From Bacteroidota bacterium (GTDB lineage Bacteria > Bacteroidota > Bacteroidia > Chitinophagales > Chitinophagaceae): 22,220 nucleotides of DNA. The stretch spans positions 1 through 22,220 of the forward strand of contig JAEWBT010000027.1 in NCBI GenBank assembly GCA_023391015.1, in the 5' to 3' direction. A program made the position numbers and the translations under genes. The notes below the pieces were generated by a model. That model was not told where the DNA came from. It ran no database searches and was given only the letters and a program-made list of their open reading frames with translations. Of this stretch, positions 1 through 6,363 are shown piece by piece; the first letter of the stretch is position 1, and every line of letters starts with the position of its first letter.

Positions 1-52
1 CGATTTCGCCGCGCTTGTTTTTGGGTAGGTCAATACCTGCAATACGAGCCAT
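1..52 (-). CDS. rpsM: 30S ribosomal protein S13 (uS13), N-terminus only
   Basis: The reverse strand from the ATG at 50-52 reads MARIAGIDLPKNKRGEI, which is the conserved start of ribosomal protein S13, a small-subunit head protein that contacts the P-site tRNA and the 50S subunit. Only the first 17 residues are inside the window; the rest runs off the left edge. It follows rpmJ by 49 bases on the same strand, the usual infA-rpmJ-rpsM order, so it is probably co-transcribed with them from the infA promoter. Confidence 0.93.
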   Translation of the reverse strand, partial: MARIAGIDLPKNKRGEI

Positions 53-101
53 AAATGGGGATTCGTCGGGGTGGTTCTAAAAAGACTTTCGAAAACAAAA
101 A

Positions 102-218
102 TTACCCTTGACGCTGCTTAAAGCGAGGATTTTTCTTGTTGATAACGTAGAGTTTGCCTTTGCGGCGAACGATTTTGCAATCGGCGCTCCGCTTTTTAAT
201 GGCAGCACGAACTTTCAT
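102..218 (-). CDS. rpmJ: 50S ribosomal protein L36 (bL36)
   Basis: A 38-residue reverse-strand ORF starts MKVRAAIKKRSADCKIVRRK and ends FKQRQG, matching bL36 along its whole length. Classical L36 carries a zinc ribbon (Cys11, Cys14, Cys27, His32). Here only Cys14 remains; positions 11, 27 and 32 are Ser, Asn and Arg, so this is the zinc-independent form common in Bacteroidota. The gene lies between infA and rpsM, but is separated from infA by 145 bases that hold a word-and-hairpin repeat (254-305). It is too short for most automatic ORF cut-offs. Identification is secure from the conserved ends and length. Confidence 0.95.
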   Translation of the reverse strand: MKVRAAIKKRSADCKIVRRKGKLYVINKKNPRFKQRQG

Positions 219-253
219 GGTTAATTATTGGATTTTAAACGTGGTTCAGGAAG

Positions 254-305
254 GTTGGTGTCCTTGCAGGACGTTGGATGGCGTTGGAGCGCTTCGCGCG
301 TTGGA
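254..305. repeat. Short-word/hairpin repeat (GTTGG family) between infA and rpmJ
   Basis: The word GTTGG occurs at 254, 273, 283 and 300; the last three copies are followed by A and preceded by C. The stretches between the first two and the last two copies are self-complementary: GTCC-ttgca-GGAC and GCGC-ttc-GCGC. The design matches the larger ATTGGAC arrays elsewhere in the window. The rest of the 219-363 spacer holds GTCTTTnGTCT-type short repeats (about 329-355) and no ORF on either strand that looks like a gene. Confidence 0.55.
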
Positions 306-363
306 GACGTTTACTCAAAAAACAGCTTTTGTCTTTGGTCTAACGTCTTTCGTCTCGCGGGCG

Positions 364-582
364 CTACTTATACCGGTAATTGATACGGCCACGGCTCAAA
401 TCATATGGGCTCATCTCTACGCCTACCTTGTCGCCGGGCAGGATGCGGATGTAGTGCATGCGCATTTTTCCGGAAATAGTGGCGATGATTTCGTGCCCGT
501 TTTCAAGACGAACGCGGAACATTGCGTTGGACAAAGCCTCCACAATGACGCCGTCCTGTTTGATCATTTGCTGTTTAGCCAT
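364..582 (-). CDS. infA: Translation initiation factor IF-1
   Basis: A 72-residue protein beginning MAKQQMIKQDGVIVEALSNA. It has the single S1/OB-fold of IF-1, including the conserved stretch F-R-V-x-L-E-N-G-H-E (residues 23-32), the segment I-S-G-K-M-R-M-H-Y-I-R-I-L-P-G-D-K-V and the C-terminal R-G-R-I-x-Y-R. IF-1 binds the ribosomal A site during initiation. The reading frame stays open upstream to 645, but the ATG at 580-582 gives the exact family start and length. A TAnnTTTG element lies 13 bases upstream, so infA heads the infA-rpmJ-rpsM transcript. A copy of TTTCCGGAAA (467-476) is embedded in the gene and encodes I-S-G-K. Confidence 0.96.
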   Translation of the reverse strand: MAKQQMIKQDGVIVEALSNAMFRVRLENGHEIIATISGKMRMHYIRILPGDKVGVEMSPYDLSRGRINYRYK

Positions 583-595
583 AGAAAAAGGTGGG

Positions 596-626
596 CAAAA
601 GTACGAAAAATATTCCAGTTTTAAAA
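596..626 (-). promoter_or_regulatory. Bacteroidota-type promoter for infA-rpmJ-rpsM
   Basis: On the minus strand, TACTTTTG (596-603) is an exact TAnnTTTG -7 element. A T-run TTTT (623-626) lies 19 bases upstream, at the position of the -33 TTTG element. The ATG of infA is 13 bases downstream of the -7 element, so the leader should be only a few bases. Confidence 0.65.
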
Positions 627-698
627 CAGACAGGTATTCATACACCCAGGTTTGGCGCTTAAAAAGTATAATTTTGAAACCGCTAACGTTTATAAATA

Positions 699-1172
699 AT
701 GAGTGCTAAAGATTCGGCACAGAAAATTGGGCGGCAAAAAGCCTCGATAGCCATCACAGCAGGCCTCGTAATTGCCTACCTCATGATGGCTTTAATTGAT
801 AGCAACCCACTTTGGATTTTCAGTTTTGATTATACGCTAAATCTACTTTTTGGAGCATTCCTGCTGTATGTCTTCGGCTATTATTTGGGTGGAATTTCCG
901 GAAAATTAATCCTCCTAGAAAAGTATCCGGCTTTGCTAGTAGGGCTTATTAGTGGCTTTCTGATGACAGGCTTATCCACTTTTATAGCCGGTTTTGTCGG
1001 ATTTTTTGGGGAAGGATTGCAAGATGGGTTTGGTGTGCAAGCCGCATTTGAAGATTACGTTATAAAGCCGGTTCTAATGGTTTGGGCTTGGGGCTTTCTA
1101 CCAATCGTTGTAGTCGGGCTGTGGTATGGTTGGGCTGTTAAGCGCCGGAAATCGGGCAAGATCCAAGACTGA
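699..1172 (+). CDS. Hypothetical four-TM membrane protein
   Basis: A 157-residue protein that I do not recognise. Visible hydrophobic segments lie at about 16-33, 40-65, 77-103 and 125-145, suggesting a small inner-membrane protein with four spans. The C-terminus is basic (V-K-R-R-K-S-G-K), consistent with a cytoplasmic end. There are Gly-rich helices and no catalytic motif that I can identify. It is more AT-rich than the flanking genes and stands alone, divergent from infA and convergent with gmhB, with a shared terminator downstream. It carries one TTTCCGGAAA copy (895-904, encoding I-S-G-K). The GTTTATAAATAATG just before the start offers no clear ribosome-binding site. Confidence 0.7.
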   Translation: MSAKDSAQKIGRQKASIAITAGLVIAYLMMALIDSNPLWIFSFDYTLNLLFGAFLLYVFGYYLGGISGKLILLEKYPALLVGLISGFLMTGLSTFIAGFVGFFGEGLQDGFGVQAAFEDYVIKPVLMVWAWGFLPIVVVGLWYGWAVKRRKSGKIQD

Positions 1173-1193
1173 AATATTTTTTCTACCTATAAA

Positions 1194-1230
1194 AAAAGCA
1201 CTTTAAGAACAGAATCCTTAAAGTGCTTTT
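1194..1230. terminator. Bidirectional intrinsic terminator
   Basis: AAAAGCACTTTAAG (1194-1207) pairs perfectly with CTTAAAGTGCTTTT (1217-1230) around a 9-base loop. Flanking A and T runs allow it to act on both strands, between the convergent 699-1172 gene and gmhB. Confidence 0.88.
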
Positions 1231-1246
1231 TAGATCTCAAAAACCT

Positions 1247-1840
1247 CTACTCTACTCCTTCGCAATTCCGTTCCAGCTTGGCTTCCAGCGCCAGGCTCCA
1301 GGCTGCCAGATCCGGAAACTGCTCGTCCATCAGGTCTTCTTTATCTTCATAAGGGCCTGATTTGGTGGTCAGGAAAACAGTGTGCATTCCCAGGCGCTTG
1401 CCAAACTCCATATCCGAGAGGGAGTTGCCCACCATCACGCTTTTCCGGAAATCAATTTCCGGGAAATCTTCGCGGCTTTGCATCCCCATACCGGTATTGG
1501 GCTTGCGGTTGTGGTCATTGTCGGCCACTGCCGTAGCCGCATAGATCTTATCAATCCGGCCACCGCTCTCCACCAGATGGCTGTGCATGTTGTGGTGGAT
1601 TTCGCGCAGCGTTTCCATATCCATCACGCCCCGGCCCACGCCCCGCTGATTGGTAACCACGATGAGTTTTCCAAAAATCCCCGACAGGCGTGCAATCGCT
1701 TCCGGTGCGCCGTTGCAAAACCGGAAATCCGGCCAGCAGGTTACATAGCTGCCCACCAGTTCTTCGTTGATCACGCCGTCGCGGTCCAAGAATAAAGTCC
1801 AGCTACCGTCAATGCAATCTGTAGTCTCCAATGCGTTCAT
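1247..1840 (-). CDS. gmhB: HAD-family heptose bisphosphate phosphatase (GmhB-like)
   Basis: A 197-residue HAD-superfamily phosphatase of the GmhB/HisB-N type, which removes a phosphate from D-glycero-D-manno-heptose 1,7-bisphosphate on the way to ADP-heptose for LPS. Motif I is L-D-R-D-G-V (Asp19, Asp21), motif II V-T-N-Q-R-G-V (Thr63), motif III Lys113 in R-K-P-N-T-G-M, and motif IV V-G-N-S-L-S-D (Asn139, Asp143). Two oddities stand out. The Cys/His zinc loop that normally precedes the R-K-P motif is replaced by A-A-T-A-V-A-D-N-D-H-N, with no cysteines. Motif IV also has Asn where Asp is usual. The start was set at the ATG at 1838-1840, because the longer frame would overlap gmhA. It follows gmhA by 17 bases, which supports a heptose role; substrate specificity is inferred from that pairing. 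Confidence 0.82.
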   Translation of the reverse strand: MNALETTDCIDGSWTLFLDRDGVINEELVGSYVTCWPDFRFCNGAPEAIARLSGIFGKLIVVTNQRGVGRGVMDMETLREIHHNMHSHLVESGGRIDKIYAATAVADNDHNRKPNTGMGMQSREDFPEIDFRKSVMVGNSLSDMEFGKRLGMHTVFLTTKSGPYEDKEDLMDEQFPDLAAWSLALEAKLERNCEGVE

Positions 1841-1857
1841 AGTTTTAATCAGACCGT

Positions 1858-2436
1858 TTAAGCCGTAAAAAGTTTGGCCTCTACCAACTGACAAACGATA
1901 TGTCCGACAGTGATATGACATTCCTGAATCCGCGGCGTGTCTGAGGAAGGAATATTGATCAGGTAATCGGATTTGGGAGCCATTTTTCCGCCCGTTTGGC
2001 CCGTAAAACCTACCGTTTTCATGCCCATTTCATGCGCAACGTCAAAAGCACGCAAAATATTCTCGGAATTTCCGGAAGTGGAAAGCCCCACGAGGATGTC
2101 GCCGGCCTTGCCATGACCTTTCACCGCCCGGCTGTAAACGTTTTCATAGCCGTAGTCGTTGCCCACAGCGGTGATGTAACTGGTATTACAGTGCAGTGCT
2201 TCAGACGGCAGCGGATTGCGGTCGGTGTAAAACCGGCCGCTAAATTCCGCAGCCAGGTGCTGTGCATCGGCAGCCGATCCGCCGTTTCCGCAAAAAAGTA
2301 CTTTGTTTCCCGCTTCAAAAGCCCTTGTACAAGCATCTACTACTTCCCCAATCGTGGCTAAGAGCGCTTCATCCTGAAGCACTTTTTCTTTGGTATCGAT
2401 TGAAGTTTGAAGAATACTTTTTATAATTTCCGTCAT
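1858..2436 (-). CDS. gmhA: Phosphoheptose isomerase (D-sedoheptulose 7-phosphate isomerase)
   Basis: A 192-residue SIS-domain enzyme that converts sedoheptulose 7-phosphate to D-glycero-D-manno-heptose 7-phosphate, the first step of ADP-heptose synthesis. The signature C-G-N-G-G-S-A-A-D-A-Q-H-L-A-A-E-F spans residues 49-65, and the phosphate loop S-T-S-G-N-S spans 119-124. The residues matching the known zinc/active-site set of E. coli GmhA are all present: His60, Glu64, Gln171 and His179. The ATG at 2434-2436 gives the family start (MTEIIKSILQ); the longer frame uses a TTG inside a hairpin. An intrinsic terminator ends only a few bases before this ATG, so how the gene is transcribed is unclear. 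It is followed closely by gmhB. Confidence 0.94.
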   Translation of the reverse strand: MTEIIKSILQTSIDTKEKVLQDEALLATIGEVVDACTRAFEAGNKVLFCGNGGSAADAQHLAAEFSGRFYTDRNPLPSEALHCNTSYITAVGNDYGYENVYSRAVKGHGKAGDILVGLSTSGNSENILRAFDVAHEMGMKTVGFTGQTGGKMAPKSDYLINIPSSDTPRIQECHITVGHIVCQLVEAKLFTA

Positions 2437-2440
2437 GTTG

Positions 2441-2492
2441 TAAAAAAGAGCCGTTTTACCTGCCGGCAAATTAGGCCCAGCAGGTAAAACGG
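2441..2492 (-). terminator. Intrinsic terminator after queA, abutting gmhA
   Basis: On the minus strand, CCGTTTTACCTGC (2480-2492) pairs perfectly over 13 bp with GCAGGTAAAACGG (2451-2463) around a 16-base loop, and is followed by CTCTTTTTTA (2441-2450). It lies downstream of the queA stop and ends 4 bases before the gmhA ATG. It could therefore be a terminator or an attenuator in the gmhA leader. Confidence 0.8.
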
Positions 2493-2523
2493 TGGTTTAA
2501 AGATTCGCTAAAAGAGCGCTTGC

Positions 2524-3573
2524 CTATAAAATCAGCAGGGCGTCTCCGTAGTCAAAGAAACGGTATTTCTCCTTGATAGCCGTCTGGTAGGCCTCCATCA
2601 ACAGGTCGTAGCCGGCAAAAGCCGCAGCCATAATCATCAGACCGGTTTTGGGCAGGTGAAAATTCGTGATCAGCGAATCCGCAATGGAAAATTTATAAGG
2701 CGGATGAATGAAAATATTCGTCCAGCCTTCCGAAGATTTAATGCGGTTGCGCGCCGTCATAGACGTTTCCAAAACCCGCATCGTTGTGGTCCCAACGGCA
2801 CATACGCGGCGTTGCTGGTCGAGCGCATGGTTAATGATAGCCGAATTAAAATCGTCGATTTTAAAGTACTCGGCATCCATTTTATGCTTTGTAAGGTCTT
2901 CTACTTCGATAGGCCGGAACGTGTTGAGGCCGGTATGCAGCGTAGTTTCCGCAAACTTTACCCCTTTGATTTCCAGACGCTTGATCAGTTCGCGGGAAAA
3001 GTGCAGACCTGCCGTCGGGGCCGCCACCGCGCCAATGTGCTTGGCATAAACGGTTTGGTAGCGATCGCGGTCGGCTTCATCGGGCGTACGCTTGATGTAG
3101 CGCGGCAGCGGCGTTTCGCCGAGGGAGTTCAGCTTGGCCCGGAACGCTTCCTCGTCGCCATCGAAAATAAAACGGATGGTGCGACCGCGCGAAGTGGTAT
3201 TGTCCACCACCTCGGCAATCAGTTCGTCGTCATCGCCGAAATACAGCTTGTTGCCCACGCGGATTTTGCGGGCCGGCTCCACGATCACATCCCAAAGACG
3301 GTTGGCACGGTTGAGTTCGCGCAGCAAAAACACTTCAATCTCAGCGCCGGTTTTTTCCTTGCGACCATAGAGACGGGCCGGAAAAACTTTGGTGTTGTTG
3401 ACCACCATGACGTCTTTATCATCAAAGTATTCAACAATATTTTTAAAAACTTTGTGCTCGATCTGACCGGTGTGGCGGTGCACCACCATCATGCGGGCTT
3501 CGTCGCGGGATTTTGCCGGGTGCTGGGCAATCAGGTTTAAAGGAAGATCAAAGTGAAATTGCGACAGCTTCAT
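2524..3573 (-). CDS. queA: S-adenosylmethionine:tRNA ribosyltransferase-isomerase
   Basis: A 349-residue QueA. The enzyme transfers and isomerises the ribosyl part of S-adenosylmethionine onto 7-aminomethyl-7-deazaguanine in tRNA, giving epoxyqueuosine. Family hallmarks are visible: the N-terminal F-x-F-D-L-P-x-x-L-I-A-Q-x-P-x-x-x-R-D-x-A-R-M-M-V, V-V-N-N-T-K-V-F-P-A-R-L-Y-G, the central A-A-P-T-A-G-L-H-F-S, the H-T-G-L-N-T-F-R-P segment and the C-terminal T-N-F-H-L-P-K-T-G-L-M-I-M. Length and both ends are normal. Its own terminator (2441-2492) separates it from gmhA, so it is probably monocistronic. A weak promoter-like TACCTTCG (about 3611-3618, one mismatch to TAnnTTTG) lies upstream. Confidence 0.97.
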   Translation of the reverse strand: MKLSQFHFDLPLNLIAQHPAKSRDEARMMVVHRHTGQIEHKVFKNIVEYFDDKDVMVVNNTKVFPARLYGRKEKTGAEIEVFLLRELNRANRLWDVIVEPARKIRVGNKLYFGDDDELIAEVVDNTTSRGRTIRFIFDGDEEAFRAKLNSLGETPLPRYIKRTPDEADRDRYQTVYAKHIGAVAAPTAGLHFSRELIKRLEIKGVKFAETTLHTGLNTFRPIEVEDLTKHKMDAEYFKIDDFNSAIINHALDQQRRVCAVGTTTMRVLETSMTARNRIKSSEGWTNIFIHPPYKFSIADSLITNFHLPKTGLMIMAAAFAGYDLLMEAYQTAIKEKYRFFDYGDALLIL

Positions 3574-3819
3574 GCGCGAAAGAATAGTGGTATTTTAGTA
3601 AAAAAGAGGGCGAAGGTACGATTTAAAAAATACATTACAAAATATATTATCCTGATGAGCTTTTAAATGCTTTTATTTTCCGGAAATCGAAGTAAAATTT
3701 CCGGAAATATCCCCTTTCCTCTCCCCCGCCCCGGCCCGGAAATTTTTCCGTTCTTTGCAGTCAACGGCTTCTGCCCCTTTCTTTTTCTGGTTTCATCCCT
3801 TAAAAAAACACTTTTACCT

Positions 3820-5193
3820 GTGGCTTCCCAAAAAGACTTTATCGAACAAAACAAAGACCGCTTTCTTCAGGAACTGCTTGATTTACTGCGCATTCCCAGC
3901 GTGAGCGCCGATAGTAAATATGCCCCAGACGTTGCCCGCTGTGCGGAGGCGGTGAAAGAAGCCCTCCTGAAAGCCGGCTGCGACAAAGCGGAAGTATTTC
4001 CCACCAGCGGCCACCCGATTGTGTATGGCGAGAAACTGGTGGGCGAAAATGTGCCGACCGTTTTGGTGTATGGCCACTACGATGTGCAGCCCGCCGATCC
4101 GTTGGAACTGTGGGACAGCGGCCCGTTTGAGCCGGTGATTAAAGACGGAAAAATCTACGCCCGTGGTGCTGCCGACGATAAAGGACAAATGTTTATGCAC
4201 GTTAAAGCGCTGGAAGTAATGGCTGCGACCGGCACCCTGGCTTGCAATGTGAAGTTTATGATTGAAGGCGAAGAAGAAGTGGGTTCTTCCAACCTGGCGT
4301 CTTTCCTCGAAGCGCACAAAGACCTCCTCAAAGCCGATATCGTGCTGGTTTCCGACACGTCGATGATTTCGATGGAACACCCCAGCCTGGAAACCGGCCT
4401 GCGCGGACTGGCTTATATGGAAGTGGAAGTAACCGGCCCGAACCGCGACCTGCACTCTGGTGTATATGGCGGCGCGGTAAACAATCCCTGCAATGAACTG
4501 TGTCGCATGATTGCTTCGCTGCACGACGAAAACGGCCACATTACGGTGAAAGGTTTTTATGACAAGGTAGAAGAACTGACCGCCGAAGAGCGCAAAGCGC
4601 TGAATGACGCGCCTTTTAATCAGGACGAATACAACGCCGATCTGGGCGTGAAAGAAGGCTGGGGCGAGAAAGGTTATACCACACTGGAGCGCACCGGCAT
4701 CCGGCCCACACTGGATGTGAACGGCATCTGGGGCGGCTACACGGGCGAAGGCGCCAAAACGGTCTTACCGTCGAAAGCCTACGCCAAAATCTCGATGCGC
4801 CTTGTGCCGGGCCAAAACAGCGACGAAATCTCTGAACTTTTCCGGAAACATTTTGAAAGTCTGGCACCTGCTTCCGTTCAGGTAAAAGTAACGGCGCATC
4901 ACGGCGGTGAACCGGTCGTAACGCCTACCGACAGTCCGGCATACCGGGCAGCAGCGAAAGCCATTGAAGCCACTTTTGGCAAAGCGCCCATTCCAACACG
5001 CGGCGGCGGCTCCATCCCGATTATTGCGCTGTTTGAAAAAGTACTGGGTCTTAAAACCGTATTGATGGGCTTTGGGCTGGACAACGATAACATCCACTCG
5101 CCGAATGAGAAATACAACGTGGAAAATTATTACAAGGGAATCGAAACCCTACCCTATTTCCACAAATACTTTGCAGAGATGGCCAAGGCGTAA
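3820..5193 (+). CDS. M20 family metallopeptidase (CNDP-type dipeptidase)
   Basis: A 457-residue cytosolic-type M20 zinc peptidase, predicted to cleave dipeptides or similar small substrates. Metal and catalytic residues are visible: His86 and Asp88 in Y-G-H-Y-D-V-Q-P, Asp119 in A-R-G-A-A-D-D-K-G, the Glu cluster 151-153 in E-G-E-E-E-V-G-S, Asp179 in L-V-S-D-T-S, and the final His in D-N-I-H-S-P-N-E. The frame is open from an ATG at 3667, but that 51-residue extension is low complexity, contains two TTTCCGGAAA repeats and has no homology I recognise. The GTG at 3820 gives the usual family start (MASQKDFIEQNKDRF). One TTTCCGGAAA copy (4839-4848) encodes F-R-K. No signal peptide is visible. The gene is monocistronic and ends in a strong terminator. 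Confidence 0.9.
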   Translation: MASQKDFIEQNKDRFLQELLDLLRIPSVSADSKYAPDVARCAEAVKEALLKAGCDKAEVFPTSGHPIVYGEKLVGENVPTVLVYGHYDVQPADPLELWDSGPFEPVIKDGKIYARGAADDKGQMFMHVKALEVMAATGTLACNVKFMIEGEEEVGSSNLASFLEAHKDLLKADIVLVSDTSMISMEHPSLETGLRGLAYMEVEVTGPNRDLHSGVYGGAVNNPCNELCRMIASLHDENGHITVKGFYDKVEELTAEERKALNDAPFNQDEYNADLGVKEGWGEKGYTTLERTGIRPTLDVNGIWGGYTGEGAKTVLPSKAYAKISMRLVPGQNSDEISELFRKHFESLAPASVQVKVTAHHGGEPVVTPTDSPAYRAAAKAIEATFGKAPIPTRGGGSIPIIALFEKVLGLKTVLMGFGLDNDNIHSPNEKYNVENYYKGIETLPYFHKYFAEMAKA

Positions 5194-5244
5194 GATATCC
5201 TTTCGAAGCAAAAGCCCCCGATTTACTCTTTACAGATACTCCCA

Positions 5245-5287
5245 AAAAAGAGAAAGCCCGCACATTTCGTGCGGGCTTTCTCTTTTT
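5245..5287. terminator. Strong bidirectional intrinsic terminator
   Basis: AAAAAGAGAAAGCCCGCAC (5245-5263) pairs with GTGCGGGCTTTCTCTTTTT (5269-5287): 19 bp with a 5-base loop and A/T tails on both sides. It sits between the convergent M20 gene and the low-complexity gene. A TTTCCGGAAA copy (5285-5294) overlaps its right end. Confidence 0.93.
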
Positions 5288-5301
5288 CCGGAAACTAAGT
5301 C

Positions 5302-6165
5302 CTAGTATCCGTAGTCTTCGTCGTTGCGATACGAGCTGCGGCTGGAAGAACCGTAGTTGTCGCTGTTGTAGCCGCTTCGACCATAGTCGTTGCTGCCATA
5401 ACCAGTGTTCATGTTCCGGTCATTGTTGTCATAGCTGCTGCCATAACGGCTTTCGCGATAACCGCCTTCGTAGTTGCCGCGGTCGCCATAGCTGTCAGAG
5501 CCATAACCGCTGTTTTGACGGCTGCCATAGCTGCCCGATCCAGAGCCGTAGCTGTCATAATCGTTGCGATCATTATAGCTATTGCCGTATCCGCTACCGT
5601 AGTTGTTGGAAGCATTGCGGCTGTAGTCGCTGCGGTCGTTATAGCTGCTGTTCATGCGAGAGTCACGGCCATAGTCGCTGCTGTAATCGTCGCGCTGGCC
5701 ATAGCTGTTGCGGCCCGAGCCGTAGCTGTCGTAGTCGCGGTCGTTATCATACTGGCTATAGCCGCCACGATTGCGGTCGCCGCTCACGTATTGGTTGCCA
5801 TAAAAATCATGGCCTTCCTGTGCGCCACGGTGGCTGTTGTGGTTGCCCCGATTTCCGGAACGGTAGTTGCTGCTGTCGTCGCGGTGGCTGCGATAGCTGT
5901 CGTTCTGGTTGTTGCGGTCATAAGAAGAGCCCTGATTTCCGCGGTTACCACTTACGTATTGGTTGCCGTAGAACTCATGGCCCTGCTGATTGCCGCCGCG
6001 GTGCTGGTTGTGGCTGCGATTTCCGGAAGAATAACGATCCGAAGAATCGGAGTAACGATTTTGATTGCCGCTGGTGTACTGATTGCCGTAAAACTCGTGG
6101 CCTTCCTGCGCGCCACGGTGATGGTTACTGTTGCCTCGGTTGCCACGATTTCGATTGTGGTTCAT
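5302..6165 (-). CDS. Low-complexity Gly/Ser/Tyr/Asn/Asp/Arg protein with GHEFYGNQY repeats
   Basis: A 287-residue protein of unknown function, made almost entirely of G, S, Y, N, D, R, Q and H. It has no cysteine, almost no hydrophobic residues, no signal peptide and no membrane span, so it is predicted to be intrinsically disordered. The first half holds three near-identical repeats H-R-G-x-Q-x-G-H-E/D-F-Y-G-N-Q-Y-T/V-S-G at about residues 16-33, 55-73 and 112-129, joined by Arg/Asn/Ser-rich linkers. From 131 to the end it is a tyrosine-spaced S-Y-G / G-Y-G / D-Y-x tract resembling the prion-like domains of FUS and hnRNPs in composition. The ATG at 6163-6165 leads directly into the repeats. 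The frame is intact over 287 codons despite its low complexity and the repeats differ by synonymous changes, which argues that it is a real gene. RNA binding or condensate formation is inference only. Confidence 0.8.
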   Translation of the reverse strand: MNHNRNRGNRGNSNHHRGAQEGHEFYGNQYTSGNQNRYSDSSDRYSSGNRSHNQHRGGNQQGHEFYGNQYVSGNRGNQGSSYDRNNQNDSYRSHRDDSSNYRSGNRGNHNSHRGAQEGHDFYGNQYVSGDRNRGGYSQYDNDRDYDSYGSGRNSYGQRDDYSSDYGRDSRMNSSYNDRSDYSRNASNNYGSGYGNSYNDRNDYDSYGSGSGSYGSRQNSGYGSDSYGDRGNYEGGYRESRYGSSYDNNDRNMNTGYGSNDYGRSGYNSDNYGSSSRSSYRNDEDYGY

Positions 6166-6363
6166 AACTGATAGGGTTTATAGGGGTTAACTAAAAAAAG
6201 GGTTTTCGTAGGGTCGGTTTCCGGAAATTCCACAAAATTTCCGGCCCTCATTAGGGTAAAAACACCATACCATCCAAAGCCATTCCCCAACATCTTTAAC
6301 GCTTTATAGAAACTTCCGGCCACCCACTCCATGCCTATCCCCTTCCAATCCTACCTTTCCGCC

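Noticed and set aside
154..624. A plus-strand 156-codon ORF across rpmJ and infA
   Set aside because: It is antisense to two certain ribosomal-system genes and runs through a repeat. No domain is recognised.
2656..3540. A plus-strand 294-codon ORF opposite queA
   Set aside because: queA is unmistakable on the other strand. The antisense product has no recognisable domain.
3667..3819. A 51-residue N-terminal extension of the M20 peptidase
   Set aside because: It contains two TTTCCGGAAA repeats and Pro-rich low-complexity residues, and family alignment starts at the GTG at 3820.
5515..6171. A plus-strand Ala/Val-rich 218-codon ORF
   Set aside because: It is the antisense of the low-complexity gene. 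The Ala/Val/Ile run is what the complement of Tyr/Ser/Asn/Gly codons produces.
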